The position numbers were made by a program, and so were the translations under genes. The notes under the pieces are model-generated. The model had not been told where the DNA came from and searched no databases. It saw only the letters and a program-made list of their open reading frames with translations. This document shows positions 1 through 8,360 of a stretch of 44,242 nucleotides of DNA, piece after piece. The stretch's first letter is position 1. Every line of letters begins with the position of its first letter. Source of the stretch: Methylocucumis oryzae (GTDB lineage Bacteria > Pseudomonadota > Gammaproteobacteria > Methylococcales > Methylomonadaceae). The stretch is from the NCBI RefSeq assembly GCF_000963695.1, contig NZ_LAJX01000026.1, forward strand, positions 1 to 44,242, given 5' to 3'.

Positions 1-195
1 TTCATGATGCTCTGCCTTAGTCTCTAATACGTTATGACCGTTAATCCGGCACCACGCCGGAATATCTTGCAGCAAACCAGGGTCGGTACCGACAACTTCT
101 AACACCGTACCTGGTTGCAACTGTTTAACTTTATCTTGGGTGCGGATAACCGGTAACGGACATAATAAACGACGAGTATTTAGAAATTCTTTCAT
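1..195 (-). CDS. TusA/SirA-family sulfur carrier protein, 3' part cut by window edge
   Basis: The gene starts with ATG at 195 and runs off the left edge after 65 codons. The visible part carries the CPxP motif (CPLPVI, Cys12), hallmark of the SirA/TusA fold, in which the Cys holds a persulfide passed on during tRNA thiolation or other sulfur relay. The usual length is about 75-80 residues, so only a short C-terminal piece is missing. No strong Shine-Dalgarno is seen before this ATG. Family membership is firm. Whether it is TusA proper, rather than a YedF-like or other paralogue, cannot be settled from a partial sequence without neighbours, so no symbol is given. Confidence 0.8.
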   Translation of the reverse strand, partial: MKEFLNTRRLLCPLPVIRTQDKVKQLQPGTVLEVVGTDPGLLQDIPAWCRINGHNVLETKAEHHE

Positions 196-357
196 TATTA
201 GCAAACAGTCAAGGCAAAACCAACGCGTATTTTAGCGCTATGTGAGGATAATAGAAGGGACTAATGCTGCCTTGAGGATACAACAAGCGCAACATTCTTT
301 ATTGTGTAGGATAAAAGCGGATTTTACCGAAATTACTAGCGGGATATGGAAAAAAGC

Positions 358-712
358 AGAAAGAGTCGGCCTGTAAGCCGGGTTCTGTCGAGAACAGCCA
401 TTCATCTAGGCTAAAAGTCACCTTATAGCTCAAGCAATCTACCCAGGAACCGCGCGGGCCACGCGTATGTTCCTCTATTTGATCTTGCTCCGAGTGGGGT
501 TTACCATGCCACCCCTGTTACCAGTTGCGCGGTGCGCTCTTACCGCACCTTTTCACCCTTACCCATCATTTCTGATAGGCGGTTTATTTTCTGCGGCACT
601 TTCCGTAGGCTCACACCTCCCAGGCGTTACCTGGCACTCTGCCCAATGGAGCCCGGACTTTCCTCCATTTTATCTTAACGATAAAAACAGCGACTGCTCA
701 GCCAACTCTTTC
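358..712 (-). ncRNA. rnpB: RNase P RNA (class A)
   Basis: This is the catalytic RNA of RNase P, which trims the 5' leaders of tRNAs, including the five encoded in this window. Read on the minus strand it shows the universal 5' core GGAGGAAAGTCCGGGCTCC-like block (about 630-665), the GGTAAGGGTGAAAAGGTGCGG segment (about 545-575), and the conserved 3' end with GCCTAGATGAATG and ACAGAACCCGGCTTA (372-417). The ends are set by helix P1: AAAGAGTTGGC near 711 pairs with GCCGACTCTTT at 360-370. Length is about 355 nt, normal for class A. An extended -10 box lies exactly where transcription from 712 requires. A T6 tract (minus strand, 350-355) just past P1 may help termination. Confidence 0.96.
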
Positions 713-719
713 TTCGTAA

Positions 720-728
720 ATTTTAACA
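720..728 (-). promoter_or_regulatory. rnpB promoter, extended -10
   Basis: Minus-strand TGTTAAAAT is a TGn extended -10 followed by TAAAAT (5 of 6 matches to TATAAT). Seven bases separate it from position 712, the 5' end deduced independently from helix P1. No good -35 is seen 17 bases upstream, which fits an extended -10 promoter. The surrounding 713-777 is AT-rich and holds nothing else. Confidence 0.6.
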
Positions 729-777
729 TATTTAAAAATTTCTTAGCGGTTTTTGTACGTTATTTGCATAGTTAATT

Positions 778-1636
778 TTAAACAGCATTTTTCTGCAATA
801 ACAATGCCTGTTGATAAAGCAGTTTCTTTCTCGCTCCGGTAATCTCAGCCGCCATAGCTACTGCTGTTTTAATAGAGCACTCTCTTAGCAAAATCGCTAA
901 CACCTTATTCTGCTCTTCAGTAAGTCCCAAGTCTTTATCGTTACGCTCTATCCCTGCCACAATCACAACAAATTCGCCTTTGGACATATCTGGGTCGCTT
1001 TCTACTCGTGCTATCGCTTGTCCTACCGTTGTCTTCATGATAGTTTCATGAATTTTTGTCATTTCGCGTGCAATTACAATTTCGCGACTAGGCGATACGA
1101 TTTCAGCTAAGTCATATAACGATGCTAAAATTCTATGACTAGACTCATAAAATACCCAGGTGTAAGCTAACCCTGCTCTTTCAGCAAAAAAAGTTTTACG
1201 CGCTGAGGATGTACGTGGCGAAAAACCCTCAAAGCTAAAACGCGACATGGCCATACCTGATACCGATAACGCAGCTATTAACGCACATGGCCCTGGAATC
1301 GGCACCACTGCAAAACCTTTTTTCCTTCGCTTGTTTGACTAATGGCATACCAGGGTCACTTACTAACGGCGTTCCGGCATCAGAGACTAAAGCGATACAC
1401 TCCCCCTGGGCTAATTTCTCAAGCACAACTAAGGCTGCTTTTTCTTCATTATGCTCGTGTAGTGAAATGACTTTATTGTTAATTTGGTGGGTGTGTAATA
1501 ACATTTTGATATGGCGAGTATCTTCAGCGGCTATTAAATCGACCTGTTTCAATGTCTCAATAGCTCTAAAACTTATATCCGCCAAATTACCAATAGGTGT
1601 TGCCACCACATACAACTTACCTGGTTCAGTCGTCAT
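778..1636 (-). CDS. rsmI: 16S rRNA (cytidine-1402 2'-O)-methyltransferase RsmI, frameshift in the sequence
   Basis: RsmI uses SAM to 2'-O-methylate C1402 in the 16S rRNA P site. The N-terminal part has the tetrapyrrole-methylase-fold motifs VVATPIGNL (about residues 9-17), AAEDTRH (about 35-41) and LVSDAGTP. The C-terminal part continues with VPIPGPCALIAAL, FEGF and FYESSHR. These lie in two frames. Removing one T from the T6 run at 1318-1323 (A-run in the gene) joins KQAKEK to GFAVVPIPGP and gives a normal 285-residue protein. I read the break as a sequencing error. The gene is divergent from yraN, with only 12 bases between the two start codons, as at the E. coli yraL locus. Confidence 0.93.
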
Positions 1637-1648
1637 AACATATCCTCA

Positions 1649-2020
1649 ATGAAAGCTCGGTTGCTTATGCCTATAAAGAAAAATGCTCATTTACTTCGCG
1701 GGGAATTTGCTGAAAATCAAGCATTACAGTTTTTGCTCAATGCAGGCTTAGTCTTAGTCGAAAAAAACTTTCGCTGCAAAGTTGGAGAAATTGATTTAAT
1801 CATGCGGGAAAAAGACGCGCTAGTCATCACGGAAGTCAGATATCGCAAATCGGATCGTTTTGGCAGTGCGGCCGAAAGCGTCACAGCAACCAAGCAATCG
1901 CGTATAATAGCCGCTACACATTATTATCTATCGCTAAAACCCCATCATAAAGCGATACGCTTTGATGTCGTAGCCATTTCTGGTGATAACCACATTAATT
2001 GGATTAAAAACGCCTTTTAG
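1649..2020 (+). CDS. yraN: YraN/UPF0102 family nuclease-like protein
   Basis: This is a small protein of the UPF0102 family, which has a restriction-endonuclease-like fold. Its function is not firmly established; a role in DNA processing is inferred from the fold. The sequence shows the family signature: GEFAEN near the start, NFRCKVGEIDLI (about residues 40-51) and the EVRYRKS core (about 62-68), matching the E-x-K-like nuclease site with an R as in E. coli YraN. Length is 123 residues from ATG 1649; an in-frame ATG at 1667 gives 117 and also fits the family. It is the first gene of the yraN-diaA-dolP set, ending 4 bases before diaA. In E. coli lpoA precedes it; here lpoA is absent. Confidence 0.88.
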   Translation: MKARLLMPIKKNAHLLRGEFAENQALQFLLNAGLVLVEKNFRCKVGEIDLIMREKDALVITEVRYRKSDRFGSAAESVTATKQSRIIAATHYYLSLKPHHKAIRFDVVAISGDNHINWIKNAF

Positions 2021-2024
2021 AGCA

Positions 2025-2609
2025 ATGAGTTTACAAGATAGAATTATTAGTCATTTTTCCGATAGCCAACAAATTCAGCAAGACAGTTTAAGCAGCTTAA
2101 CCGAAATTATTGAATTTGCTTCACAACGACTTGTGTCAACACTGCTTAACGACAAAAAAATACTAGTATGCGCGCACGGCCGAGCTATTGCTTGCGCTCA
2201 GCTATTAGTCAGCGCATTACTCAATCAATACGACAGAGAGCGACCCGCCTTGCCTATTATCGCTTTATACAATGATTCTGTTACCATGACAGCAATAGCA
2301 GGGGATTATCACTTTGATGATATATTTTCAAAACAAATTAGAACGTTAGGGCAAGCAGGCGACATTTTAGTCACTTATTCTGACGGACAACAAATGAGTA
2401 ATCTAGCTAAAGCCATTAATGTTGCACATGATAAGGAGATTTCGGTCATTGCTTTCACCAACAGCAACGAAACCATGCTCTCCACTTTATTAGATGAAAC
2501 CGATATTGAGCTACATATACCTACAAGCCATAGCGCTTACGCTCTTGAATCACAAGTATTGATTACTCATTGCTTATGCGACTTAATTGATCATCAACTT
2601 TTTGGCTAG
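2025..2609 (+). CDS. diaA: DiaA-like SIS-domain DnaA-initiator-associating protein
   Basis: The SIS (phosphosugar isomerase-like) domain protein resembles E. coli DiaA, a tetramer that binds DnaA and promotes its assembly at oriC. I chose ATG 2025, not the upstream in-frame 1983, because MSLQDRIISHF aligns with the DiaA N-terminus (MQERIKACF) and does not overlap yraN. Length is 194 residues against 196 in E. coli. Shared blocks are RERPALPIIAL, AIAGDYHFDDI, KQIRTLGQAGDIL and CLCDLIDHQLF at the C-terminus. The phosphosugar loop is altered (CAHGRA in place of GNGGSA), as expected for DiaA-type rather than GmhA isomerase proteins. A GmhA-like enzyme role is therefore unlikely. Position between yraN and the BON lipoprotein supports the call. 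Confidence 0.88.
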   Translation: MSLQDRIISHFSDSQQIQQDSLSSLTEIIEFASQRLVSTLLNDKKILVCAHGRAIACAQLLVSALLNQYDRERPALPIIALYNDSVTMTAIAGDYHFDDIFSKQIRTLGQAGDILVTYSDGQQMSNLAKAINVAHDKEISVIAFTNSNETMLSTLLDETDIELHIPTSHSAYALESQVLITHCLCDLIDHQLFG

Positions 2610-2612
2610 CGT

Positions 2613-3191
2613 ATGATTAGAATTATTTTATTGACTATCATAATCTTAACTACGAGTTCATGTACTCATCATGTGCAAGATGCGCCAAGTGAGCTCAATC
2701 ACTTAGCGTTACATGATAGACGACCTATTGAAATAATCGAAACAGATAAAACAATTGAACAAGATAGTTATGAGGAATTACAAGAGCAAGCCGAGTTAAC
2801 GGCTGCATCAATGATTAGAATTAAGGCTTATAATAAAACCGTATTGGTAGCAGGCGTAGCGCTAAATCAAAAAGTCAAAAACGATATTATCACGACCATA
2901 CGCAATATTAATGACGTTAAGTTGGTTCATGATCACATAGCTCTTGAGCAATTGCCGCAACCTGAAACACTCTATAACGATGAACAAATTAACAATGCAA
3001 TTTTATCGGCCTTAAATCAAATACAAACGCTACCTGATTTTGAACCACAAATGGTTAAAGTCGTTACTGTGCAGTCAACAGCGTATTTAATGGGACAGCT
3101 TCATAGAAATGAAGGACAAGTTGTTATTAACGTTGTTAGACATGTGCCCAATATTAATAAAATCATCGCGCTTTTTGAATACTTAGACTAA
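2613..3191 (+). CDS. dolP: BON-domain outer-membrane lipoprotein DolP (YraP)
   Basis: A hydrophobic signal (residues 2-14) is followed by SSC, with Cys17 the likely lipidation site; the lipobox is imperfect (T at -3). Two BON repeats follow: about 75-120 (IRIKAYNKTVLVAGVALNQ) and about 130-192 (VKVVTVQSTAYLMGQLHR). E. coli DolP (191 residues, here 192) binds anionic phospholipid at division sites and supports outer-membrane integrity and BAM function. It lies 3 bases after diaA, the same order as in E. coli, so it is very probably co-transcribed with yraN and diaA. The gene ends before a REP-like element and a bidirectional terminator. Confidence 0.88.
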   Translation: MIRIILLTIIILTTSSCTHHVQDAPSELNHLALHDRRPIEIIETDKTIEQDSYEELQEQAELTAASMIRIKAYNKTVLVAGVALNQKVKNDIITTIRNINDVKLVHDHIALEQLPQPETLYNDEQINNAILSALNQIQTLPDFEPQMVKVVTVQSTAYLMGQLHRNEGQVVINVVRHVPNINKIIALFEYLD

Positions 3192-3225
3192 TAAAAACGG
3201 CTACACACTTATGATGGGCAGTGCG

Positions 3226-3303
3226 TTTAGAACGCAGGTGTCGGCAGCAGGGATGCTGCCGCCAAGCCTACAGGGACGTATATACGGCGTCCTGCGTTCT
3301 GAA
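3226..3303. repeat. REP-like palindromic element between dolP and rplQ
   Basis: Perfect 10-base inverted ends AGAACGCAGG (3229-3238) and CCTGCGTTCT (3291-3300) extend by wobble and AT pairs to 3226 and 3303. Inside are two more hairpins: GGCAGCA / TGCTGCC (3243-3260, loop GGGA) and GGACG / CGTCC (3274-3292). A compound palindrome in an intergenic space is typical of REP/MITE-type repeats mobilised by TnpA-REP transposases. Only one copy is present in this window. No CDS is supported here. Confidence 0.7.
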
Positions 3304-3338
3304 TGACCTGTCCCGTATTAAGTTGGTAACCAAAAAAC

Positions 3339-3374
3339 AAAAACCCCACATATTGTTCAATATGTGGGGTTTTT
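3339..3374. terminator. Bidirectional rho-independent terminator between dolP and rplQ
   Basis: The 12-base arm CCCCACATATTG (3344-3355) pairs perfectly with CAATATGTGGGG (3358-3369). Five A's flank it on the left and five T's on the right, so it can stop transcription on both strands: the yraN-diaA-dolP unit from the left and the whole ribosomal-protein supercluster, which ends at rplQ 22 bases away, from the right. Confidence 0.92.
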
Positions 3375-3395
3375 GGATTTTTATAAAGCAATATT

Positions 3396-3759
3396 CTATT
3401 CAGGTCTGTCAACTAATTCGACATAAGCCATAGGCGCATCGTCACCTGGTCTAAACCCGCATTTCATGATTCTGAGATAACCACCGTTACGCTCTTTATA
3501 GCGTGGACCTAATTCATTAAACAACTTAGTCACCACTTCACGGTCACGCAATCTAGCAAACGCTAAAACGACGCTTAGCAACACTGTCATCTTTTGATAA
3601 GGTAATCAGTGGCTCAGCAAACATTCTTAATTCTTTAGCTTTAGGCAAGGTCGTCTTAATTAATTCATGCTTAAATAAAGAGTTAGCCATGTTACTAAAC
3701 AAAGCCTTACGATGGCTGCTGTTAATATTAAATTTTCTACCTGTTTTACGATGTCTCAT
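3396..3759 (-). CDS. rplQ: 50S ribosomal protein bL17, frameshift in the sequence
   Basis: bL17 lies near the exit tunnel of the 50S subunit and is the last gene of the alpha operon. The N-terminus [20 protein letters not shown] and the C-terminal [14 protein letters not shown](M)[18 protein letters not shown] are both diagnostic but lie in two frames. Dropping one base from the AAAA run at 3565-3568 joins SVAKRR to LAFARLRD and gives a 120-residue protein, close to the usual 120-130. It starts 9 bases after the rpoA stop and is followed by the bidirectional terminator. The break is read as a sequence error because the gene is essential and both halves are intact. Confidence 0.95.
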
Positions 3760-3768
3760 TGATATAAC

Positions 3769-4782
3769 CTATGAATTAACTGAATGAGATTGATCGGCTA
3801 AATTCTCAGGTGGCCAATTCTCTAATCTCATGCCTAACGACAAACCTTTCAACGCAAGAATGTCTTTAATTTCTGTTAAAGATTTCTTACCTAAATTTGG
3901 AGTTTTTAGCAATTCTACTTCCGTACGTTGAATTAAATCACCGATATAGAAGATATTTTCGGCTTTCAAACAATTTGCTGAACGTACTGTTAGCTCTAAA
4001 TCATCAACAGGTCTAAGCAATATAGGCTCAAAAGCATCTTCTATTTCAGTTTTCTCTTCTTCAACTTGTTCATTAACTTTTTCAAAGTCAACAAAAACGG
4101 ATAATTGATCATGAAGAATAGTAGCAGCAAGCTTTATAGTTTCTTCTGGATCCACTGTACCATTGGTTTCTAATTCGATAATCAATTTATCTAAATTAGT
4201 ACGCTGCTCAACACGCGTGCTTTCAACGTGATAAGCAACTTTAATAACAGGACTATAAGCCGCATCTAATTGCAACGCGCCCATAACCGAACTATATTCT
4301 GTTGAAGATTTACGCATACTAACAGGTTCATACCCACGACCTCTACGCACACGTATTTTCATATTCAACGCACCCGCTTGCGTTAAATGGGCAATGGTTA
4401 ATTCGGGATTAACTATTGTGACATCATGGGGCACAGAAATATCTGCGGCTGTCACACTGCCCGGTCCAATTTTGGACAACGTAAGCTCTACTTCGTCTTT
4501 TGAATGAAGAACAACCGCTAATTTTTTTAGGTTCAATAAGATGTCAATAACATCTTCCTGAACACCTTCAATAGTCGTGTATTCATGTAATACACCCTCA
4601 ATCTCAACATCAGTTACTGCACAACCTGGAATAGTTGACAATAACACTCGTCTTAATGCATTACCTAACGAATGACCAAAGCCACGTTCTAATGGCTCTA
4701 TGACTATTCTGGAATGATTCGGAGATTTGCTAACAACCTCAACTAACCGAGGTTTCAATAAGCCAGAAATGGCATTCTGCAT
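3769..4782 (-). CDS. rpoA: DNA-directed RNA polymerase subunit alpha
   Basis: This is an intact 337-residue alpha subunit. The N-terminal domain (about 1-235), which dimerises and nucleates beta and beta' assembly, contains [22 protein letters not shown] (in two blocks near 32-54) and [12 protein letters not shown]. An acidic linker ([17 protein letters not shown], about 240-256) leads to the C-terminal domain. That domain has [12 protein letters not shown], which carries the Arg that contacts UP elements and activators (Arg265 in E. coli), and the helix-hairpin-helix [15 protein letters not shown]. It sits between rpsD and rplQ in the standard alpha operon order. Confidence 0.98.
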   Translation of the reverse strand: MQNAISGLLKPRLVEVVSKSPNHSRIVIEPLERGFGHSLGNALRRVLLSTIPGCAVTDVEIEGVLHEYTTIEGVQEDVIDILLNLKKLAVVLHSKDEVELTLSKIGPGSVTAADISVPHDVTIVNPELTIAHLTQAGALNMKIRVRRGRGYEPVSMRKSSTEYSSVMGALQLDAAYSPVIKVAYHVESTRVEQRTNLDKLIIELETNGTVDPEETIKLAATILHDQLSVFVDFEKVNEQVEEEKTEIEDAFEPILLRPVDDLELTVRSANCLKAENIFYIGDLIQRTEVELLKTPNLGKKSLTEIKDILALKGLSLGMRLENWPPENLADQSHSVNS

Positions 4783-4804
4783 TTGCGCACCTCAGATATA
4801 TTAA

Positions 4805-5426
4805 TTATTTAGAGTAAAGCTCAACAACTAATTGTTCATTGATGTCACTTCCTAAATCAACTCGATCAGGTAATGCAGTAAAAATGCCTGACATATTTTT
4901 TACGTTTACATCAACCCATGAAGGGAAGCCATATTGCTCTGTTACAGCTAAAGCATCAATAATCCGTTGTTGCTTTTTAGACTTTTCTCTAATTGACAAA
5001 ACATCACCCGGATTAACCTGGTAAGATGGAATATTGATTACTGCTTCGTTAACTAAGATTGACTTATGACTTACCAACTGACGCGCTTCTGCTCTGGTAG
5101 AAGCGAAACCCATACGGTAAACCACGTTATCTAATCTTGACTCTAACAAGTTTAATAAATTTTCACCTGTAGCGCCTTTTTTTCATATCTGCAGTTTTAT
5201 AGTAATTTCTAAACTGCTTTTCTAATATGCCATAAATTCTACGTAAACGCTGCTTAGCACGTAACTGCATGGCGTAATCAGAATTTCTATTACGTTTAGT
5301 ACCATGCTGACCAGGACGTTGATCTAGTTTACACTTACTTTCTAAAGATTTTCCTCTGCTCTTTAAAAATAAATCTGTCCCTTCTCTTCGGCTTAGTTTA
5401 CAAGTAGGACCAATATATCTTGCCAT
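4805..5426 (-). CDS. rpsD: 30S ribosomal protein uS4, frameshift in the sequence
   Basis: uS4 nucleates 16S 5'-domain assembly and, in E. coli, represses the alpha operon. The first part ([29 protein letters not shown]) ends prematurely after [10 protein letters not shown]. The rest ([25 protein letters not shown], split over the S4 domain, and C-terminal [11 protein letters not shown]) continues in another frame. Removing one T from the T7 run at 5177-5183 restores [18 protein letters not shown] and a 206-residue protein, exactly the E. coli length. It lies between rpsK and rpoA. Confidence 0.96.
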
Positions 5427-5440
5427 AAAATCTTCCTCTC

Positions 5441-5827
5441 TTAAACTCGGCGCTTTTTAGGTGGACGACAACCATTATGAGGTATCGGGGTAACATCAAT
5501 AATATTGGTAATTTTAAATCCCAAATTATTTAATGAACGTACCGCTGATTCACGACCTGGACCCGGGCCTTTAATCATAACATCCAAATTTTTCATGCCG
5601 AACTCTTGAGCTACCAACCCAGCTTTTTCAGCAGCAACCTGAGCGGCGAATGGTGTACTTTTTCTTGAACCACGGAAGCCTGAACCACCTGATGTTGCCC
5701 ATGAAAGCGTATTACCTTTTCTATCGGTGATAGTTATAATGGTATTATTAAACGAGGCATGAACATGGACAATTCCATCTGCCACTTCTTTTTTTATTCG
5801 TTTCCTAGAACGATTTGGACTAGCCAT
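5441..5827 (-). CDS. rpsK: 30S ribosomal protein uS11
   Basis: This intact 128-residue uS11 lines the 30S platform near the E site, contacting mRNA. Signatures are [20 protein letters not shown] (about residues 17-36), [20 protein letters not shown] (about 43-62), the [14 protein letters not shown] block and the basic end [11 protein letters not shown]. It is the second gene of the alpha operon, 21 bases downstream of rpsM and 14 upstream of rpsD. Confidence 0.98.
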   Translation of the reverse strand: MASPNRSRKRIKKEVADGIVHVHASFNNTIITITDRKGNTLSWATSGGSGFRGSRKSTPFAAQVAAEKAGLVAQEFGMKNLDVMIKGPGPGRESAVRSLNNLGFKITNIIDVTPIPHNGCRPPKKRRV

Positions 5828-5848
5828 AATTTATCTCTTTAATTCAGC

Positions 5849-6205
5849 TTATTTCTTAATTGGTTTTCTTGGACCCTTACGAGTACGAGCGTTAGTTCTT
5901 GTACGTTGACCGCGCACAGGCAAACCTCTTCTATGACGAATACCACGGTAACAACCCAAATCCATTAAACGCTTAATACTCATAGATACTTCACGACGAA
6001 GATCACCTTCAACAGTCATCTTAGAGATAACGTTTCTGATAGCATCTAATTGCTCTTCAGTTAATTCCTTAATTTTAGTTGATGGTAAGATATTAACTTC
6101 CGAACAGATATTACTTGCGGTTTTGCGGCCTATCCCATAGATAGACGTTAATGCGATTACCGCATGCTTATGATCTGGTACATTTATCCCGGCAATACGC
6201 GCCAT
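5849..6205 (-). CDS. rpsM: 30S ribosomal protein uS13
   Basis: This intact 118-residue uS13 of the 30S head contacts P-site tRNA and forms the B1 bridges to the 50S. It starts [19 protein letters not shown], includes IYGIGRKTA (helix-turn region) and DLRREVSM, and ends with the basic tail [21 protein letters not shown] (in part) that reaches the decoding-site tRNA. It begins the alpha operon set, 75 bases after rpmJ. That short gap is where an S4-responsive leader sits in enteric bacteria, but I could not recognise the pseudoknot here. Confidence 0.98.
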   Translation of the reverse strand: MARIAGINVPDHKHAVIALTSIYGIGRKTASNICSEVNILPSTKIKELTEEQLDAIRNVISKMTVEGDLRREVSMSIKRLMDLGCYRGIRHRRGLPVRGQRTRTNARTRKGPRKPIKK

Positions 6206-6280
6206 TCAAATACTCCCCTGAGCTTTAGAATAAAGTTAAGCTTGAAATTTTAACATTGCATGAATTGGAGCACAACAAAA

Positions 6281-6396
6281 TCAACCTTGACGTTGTTTGT
6301 GCCTGCCGTCAGAGCATATCACTCTAACAACACCATTTCTTTTTATAATTTTTGCAATTTCTGCAAATTTGTTTTAACCGATGCACGAACTTTCAT
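6281..6396 (-). CDS. rpmJ: 50S ribosomal protein bL36, hidden by two one-base insertions
   Basis: No single frame encodes it, but the three frames together spell a 37-residue bL36. ATG 6394-6396 starts MKVRASVK; then the zinc-ligand stretch CRNCK; then [22 protein letters not shown] and a TGA at 6281-6283. Removing one T from 6368-6370 and one from the T5 at 6349-6353 yields a C-C-C-H type protein of exactly the expected length (116 bases minus 2 is 38 codons). It lies between secY and rpsM, its conserved place. bL36 binds zinc and 23S rRNA near the GTPase-associated region. The two Cys of the first knuckle and the C/H of the second are all present. Confidence 0.93.
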
Positions 6397-6419
6397 TGCA
6401 TACTCCTTTGACTTTTAAC

Positions 6420-7740
6420 CTATTTTTTTAAATTGGCTTTTTTCATTAAGCCATCATATTGCTGAGACATAATGTGAGTTTGCATCTGTGAAATAAAATC
6501 CATGACGACAACCACAATAATTAATAGTGAGGTACCACCAAAATAAAACGGTACATTCCAATACACTATCAAAAACTCAGGTAACAAACAGACTAAGGTA
6601 ATATAGAATGCCCCAATTAGGGTTAACCTTGTCATTACCTTGTCTATATAAGCGCTAGTTTGCAAACCTGGACGTATACCAGGAAGTACCGCACCTGATT
6701 TTTTCAAATTTTCAGCCGTTTCTTTTGAATTAAACACTAAAGCGGTATAAAAGAAACAGAAGAAAATAATTGCAGTGGCATACAGCATTACATAAACAGG
6801 CTGACCTGGCGACAATAATGTGGCAATATCTTGTAACCAAGCAAACCCTTCGGCATTACCAAACCAGCCAGCGATTGTCGCAGGAAATAAAATAATACTT
6901 GAAGCAAAAATCGGCGGGATTACACCAGCCATATTTAATTTTAACGGCAAAAAGCTTGTTTGTGCTGCATACATTTTTTTGCCTTGTTGACGCTTCGGAT
7001 AATTAATCGTGATTCGTCTCTGACCACGCTCAACAAATATTACTAAAGCTGTCACTCCGATAGACAACAAGAACAGAATAATAATAAAGCCGCCATTCAT
7101 TTCACCTGTTCTCGCTAACTCAAGCGTACCACCTATCGCTTTAGGCAAGCCAGAAACAATACCGGCAAAAATCAGCATGGAAATACCATTACCAATACCT
7201 CTTTCGGTAACTTGCTCTCCTAACCACATCAGAAAAACAGTGCCTGTTACTAAGGTAATGGTCGTAACTAATATAAAACCAACACCGGGATTAATAACTA
7301 CAGACAATCCGCCGGCTGTTTGATTTTGTAAAGCAACGGAAATACCTATCGCTTGGAAAGTGGCTAATACTACAGTCCCGTAACGTGTATATTGGGATAT
7401 TTTTCTACGTCCTGACTCGCCTTCTTTTTTTAATTGCTCCATAGATGGGATTACCACGGTCATTAGCTGCATGATAATCGAAGCAGAAATATAGGGCATA
7501 ATACCTAGAGCAAAAAGGCTTAGCCGCATAAGCGCGCCACCCGAGAACATGTTAAACATATTCAGTATAGAACCTGATTGCTCAAACATAATTGCGAGTG
7601 CTTTAGGATCTATACCTGGCACTGGGATATGAGCACCTACTCTATAGACGACAAAAGCGCCTAAGAGAAAAAGTAATCTGGCTTTTAATTCAGCGTAGGG
7701 ATCAACTTTTTTTCGCTAAGCTAGCCTTTGCAATATTCAC
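6420..7740 (-). CDS. secY: Protein translocase subunit SecY, frameshift near N-terminus
   Basis: SecY is the ten-helix channel of the Sec translocon in the inner membrane. From [10 protein letters not shown] onward 400 residues are in one frame, with [31 protein letters not shown] and [13 protein letters not shown]. The missing N-terminus lies just upstream in another frame: GTG 7738-7740 starts [11 protein letters not shown], and deleting one T of the T7 run 7717-7723 continues into [17 protein letters not shown], the first transmembrane helix. The repaired length is 439 (E. coli 443). The GTG follows the rplO stop directly (TAAGTG) and has GAGG upstream, so translation is probably coupled. 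It is the last big gene of spc. Confidence 0.95.
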
Positions 7741-8176
7741 TTATGCCTCTACTTTGCCACCTATGGCTTCTATAGCTTGTTTAGCGCCTTGAGTCACTTT
7801 AATGCCTTGAATCGTGAAAGGCTTATTAACTTCGCCTGATTTAATAATTTTTACTGATTTGGTAAAAAATTGGCACAATGTTTTCAGCAATTAACAATTT
7901 TAAATTAATCACGTCAGAAACAATATGGTTTAATTCATGCAATCTAACTTCTGCACTAAACTTAGCTGATTTTGATTTAAAACCAATCTTAGGCAAGCGT
8001 CGTTGTAAAGGCATTTGACCACCCTCGAAACCGACTTTATGAAAGCCACCTGCTCTTGCTTTTTGCCCTTTATGGCCTCGACCACAGGTTTTACCTAAAG
8101 TGCAACCAATACCACGACCGACTCTTTTTGCACTTTTTTTAGCACCATCTGCCGACTTAATTGTATTTAAATACAT
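7741..8176 (-). CDS. rplO: 50S ribosomal protein uL15, frameshift in the sequence
   Basis: uL15 is an early-to-middle assembly protein of the 50S. The front part has [20 protein letters not shown] and [18 protein letters not shown], and runs off-frame after [10 protein letters not shown]. The rest ([18 protein letters not shown], then [20 protein letters not shown]) reads on after removing one A from the A6 run at 7864-7869. The repaired protein is 144 residues, identical in length to E. coli L15. Its ATG overlaps the rpmD stop by one base and its TAA abuts the secY GTG, so it is tightly coupled on both sides. Confidence 0.96.
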
Positions 8177-8358
8177 TACACTACCTCGACTTTTAACATG
8201 TACGATACTTTATTAATCATACCTCTGTTTTCGGGAGTATCAATCAACTCAACTTGTTGATTTATTTTTCTCAGACCTAATCCATGCAAACAAGCTTGGT
8301 GATTGGGTAATCGACCATATTTGCTCTTTGTCATAGTTACACGTAATTTTGTAGCCAT
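8176..8358 (-). CDS. rpmD: 50S ribosomal protein uL30
   Basis: This 60-residue uL30 has the typical small ferredoxin-like protein pattern: [20 protein letters not shown], then the conserved [20 protein letters not shown] and the closing [13 protein letters not shown]. It is in the spc operon between rpsE (2 bases upstream) and rplO (one-base TAATG overlap). The gene appears intact. Confidence 0.97.
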   Translation of the reverse strand: MATKLRVTMTKSKYGRLPNHQACLHGLGLRKINQQVELIDTPENRGMINKVSYMLKVEVV

Positions 8359-8360
8359 AA

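Noticed and set aside
467-775. Open frame of 102 codons on the plus strand
   Set aside because: It runs antisense through most of the RNase P RNA, whose structure explains the conservation; the translated protein has no family look.
1235-1636. Short rsmI fragment and similar split frames read as pseudogenes
   Set aside because: Both halves of each gene keep their motifs, the breaks are single bases mostly in A/T runs, and the genes are essential or highly conserved; error is the simpler reading.
1983-2024. Upstream extension of diaA
   Set aside because: It would overlap yraN by 38 bases and add 14 residues absent from DiaA proteins; ATG 2025 aligns with the family.
3221-3433. Open frame across the REP-like element and terminator
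   Set aside because: It is composed of palindromic arms and overlaps the end of rplQ; there is no ribosome binding site and no protein-like composition.
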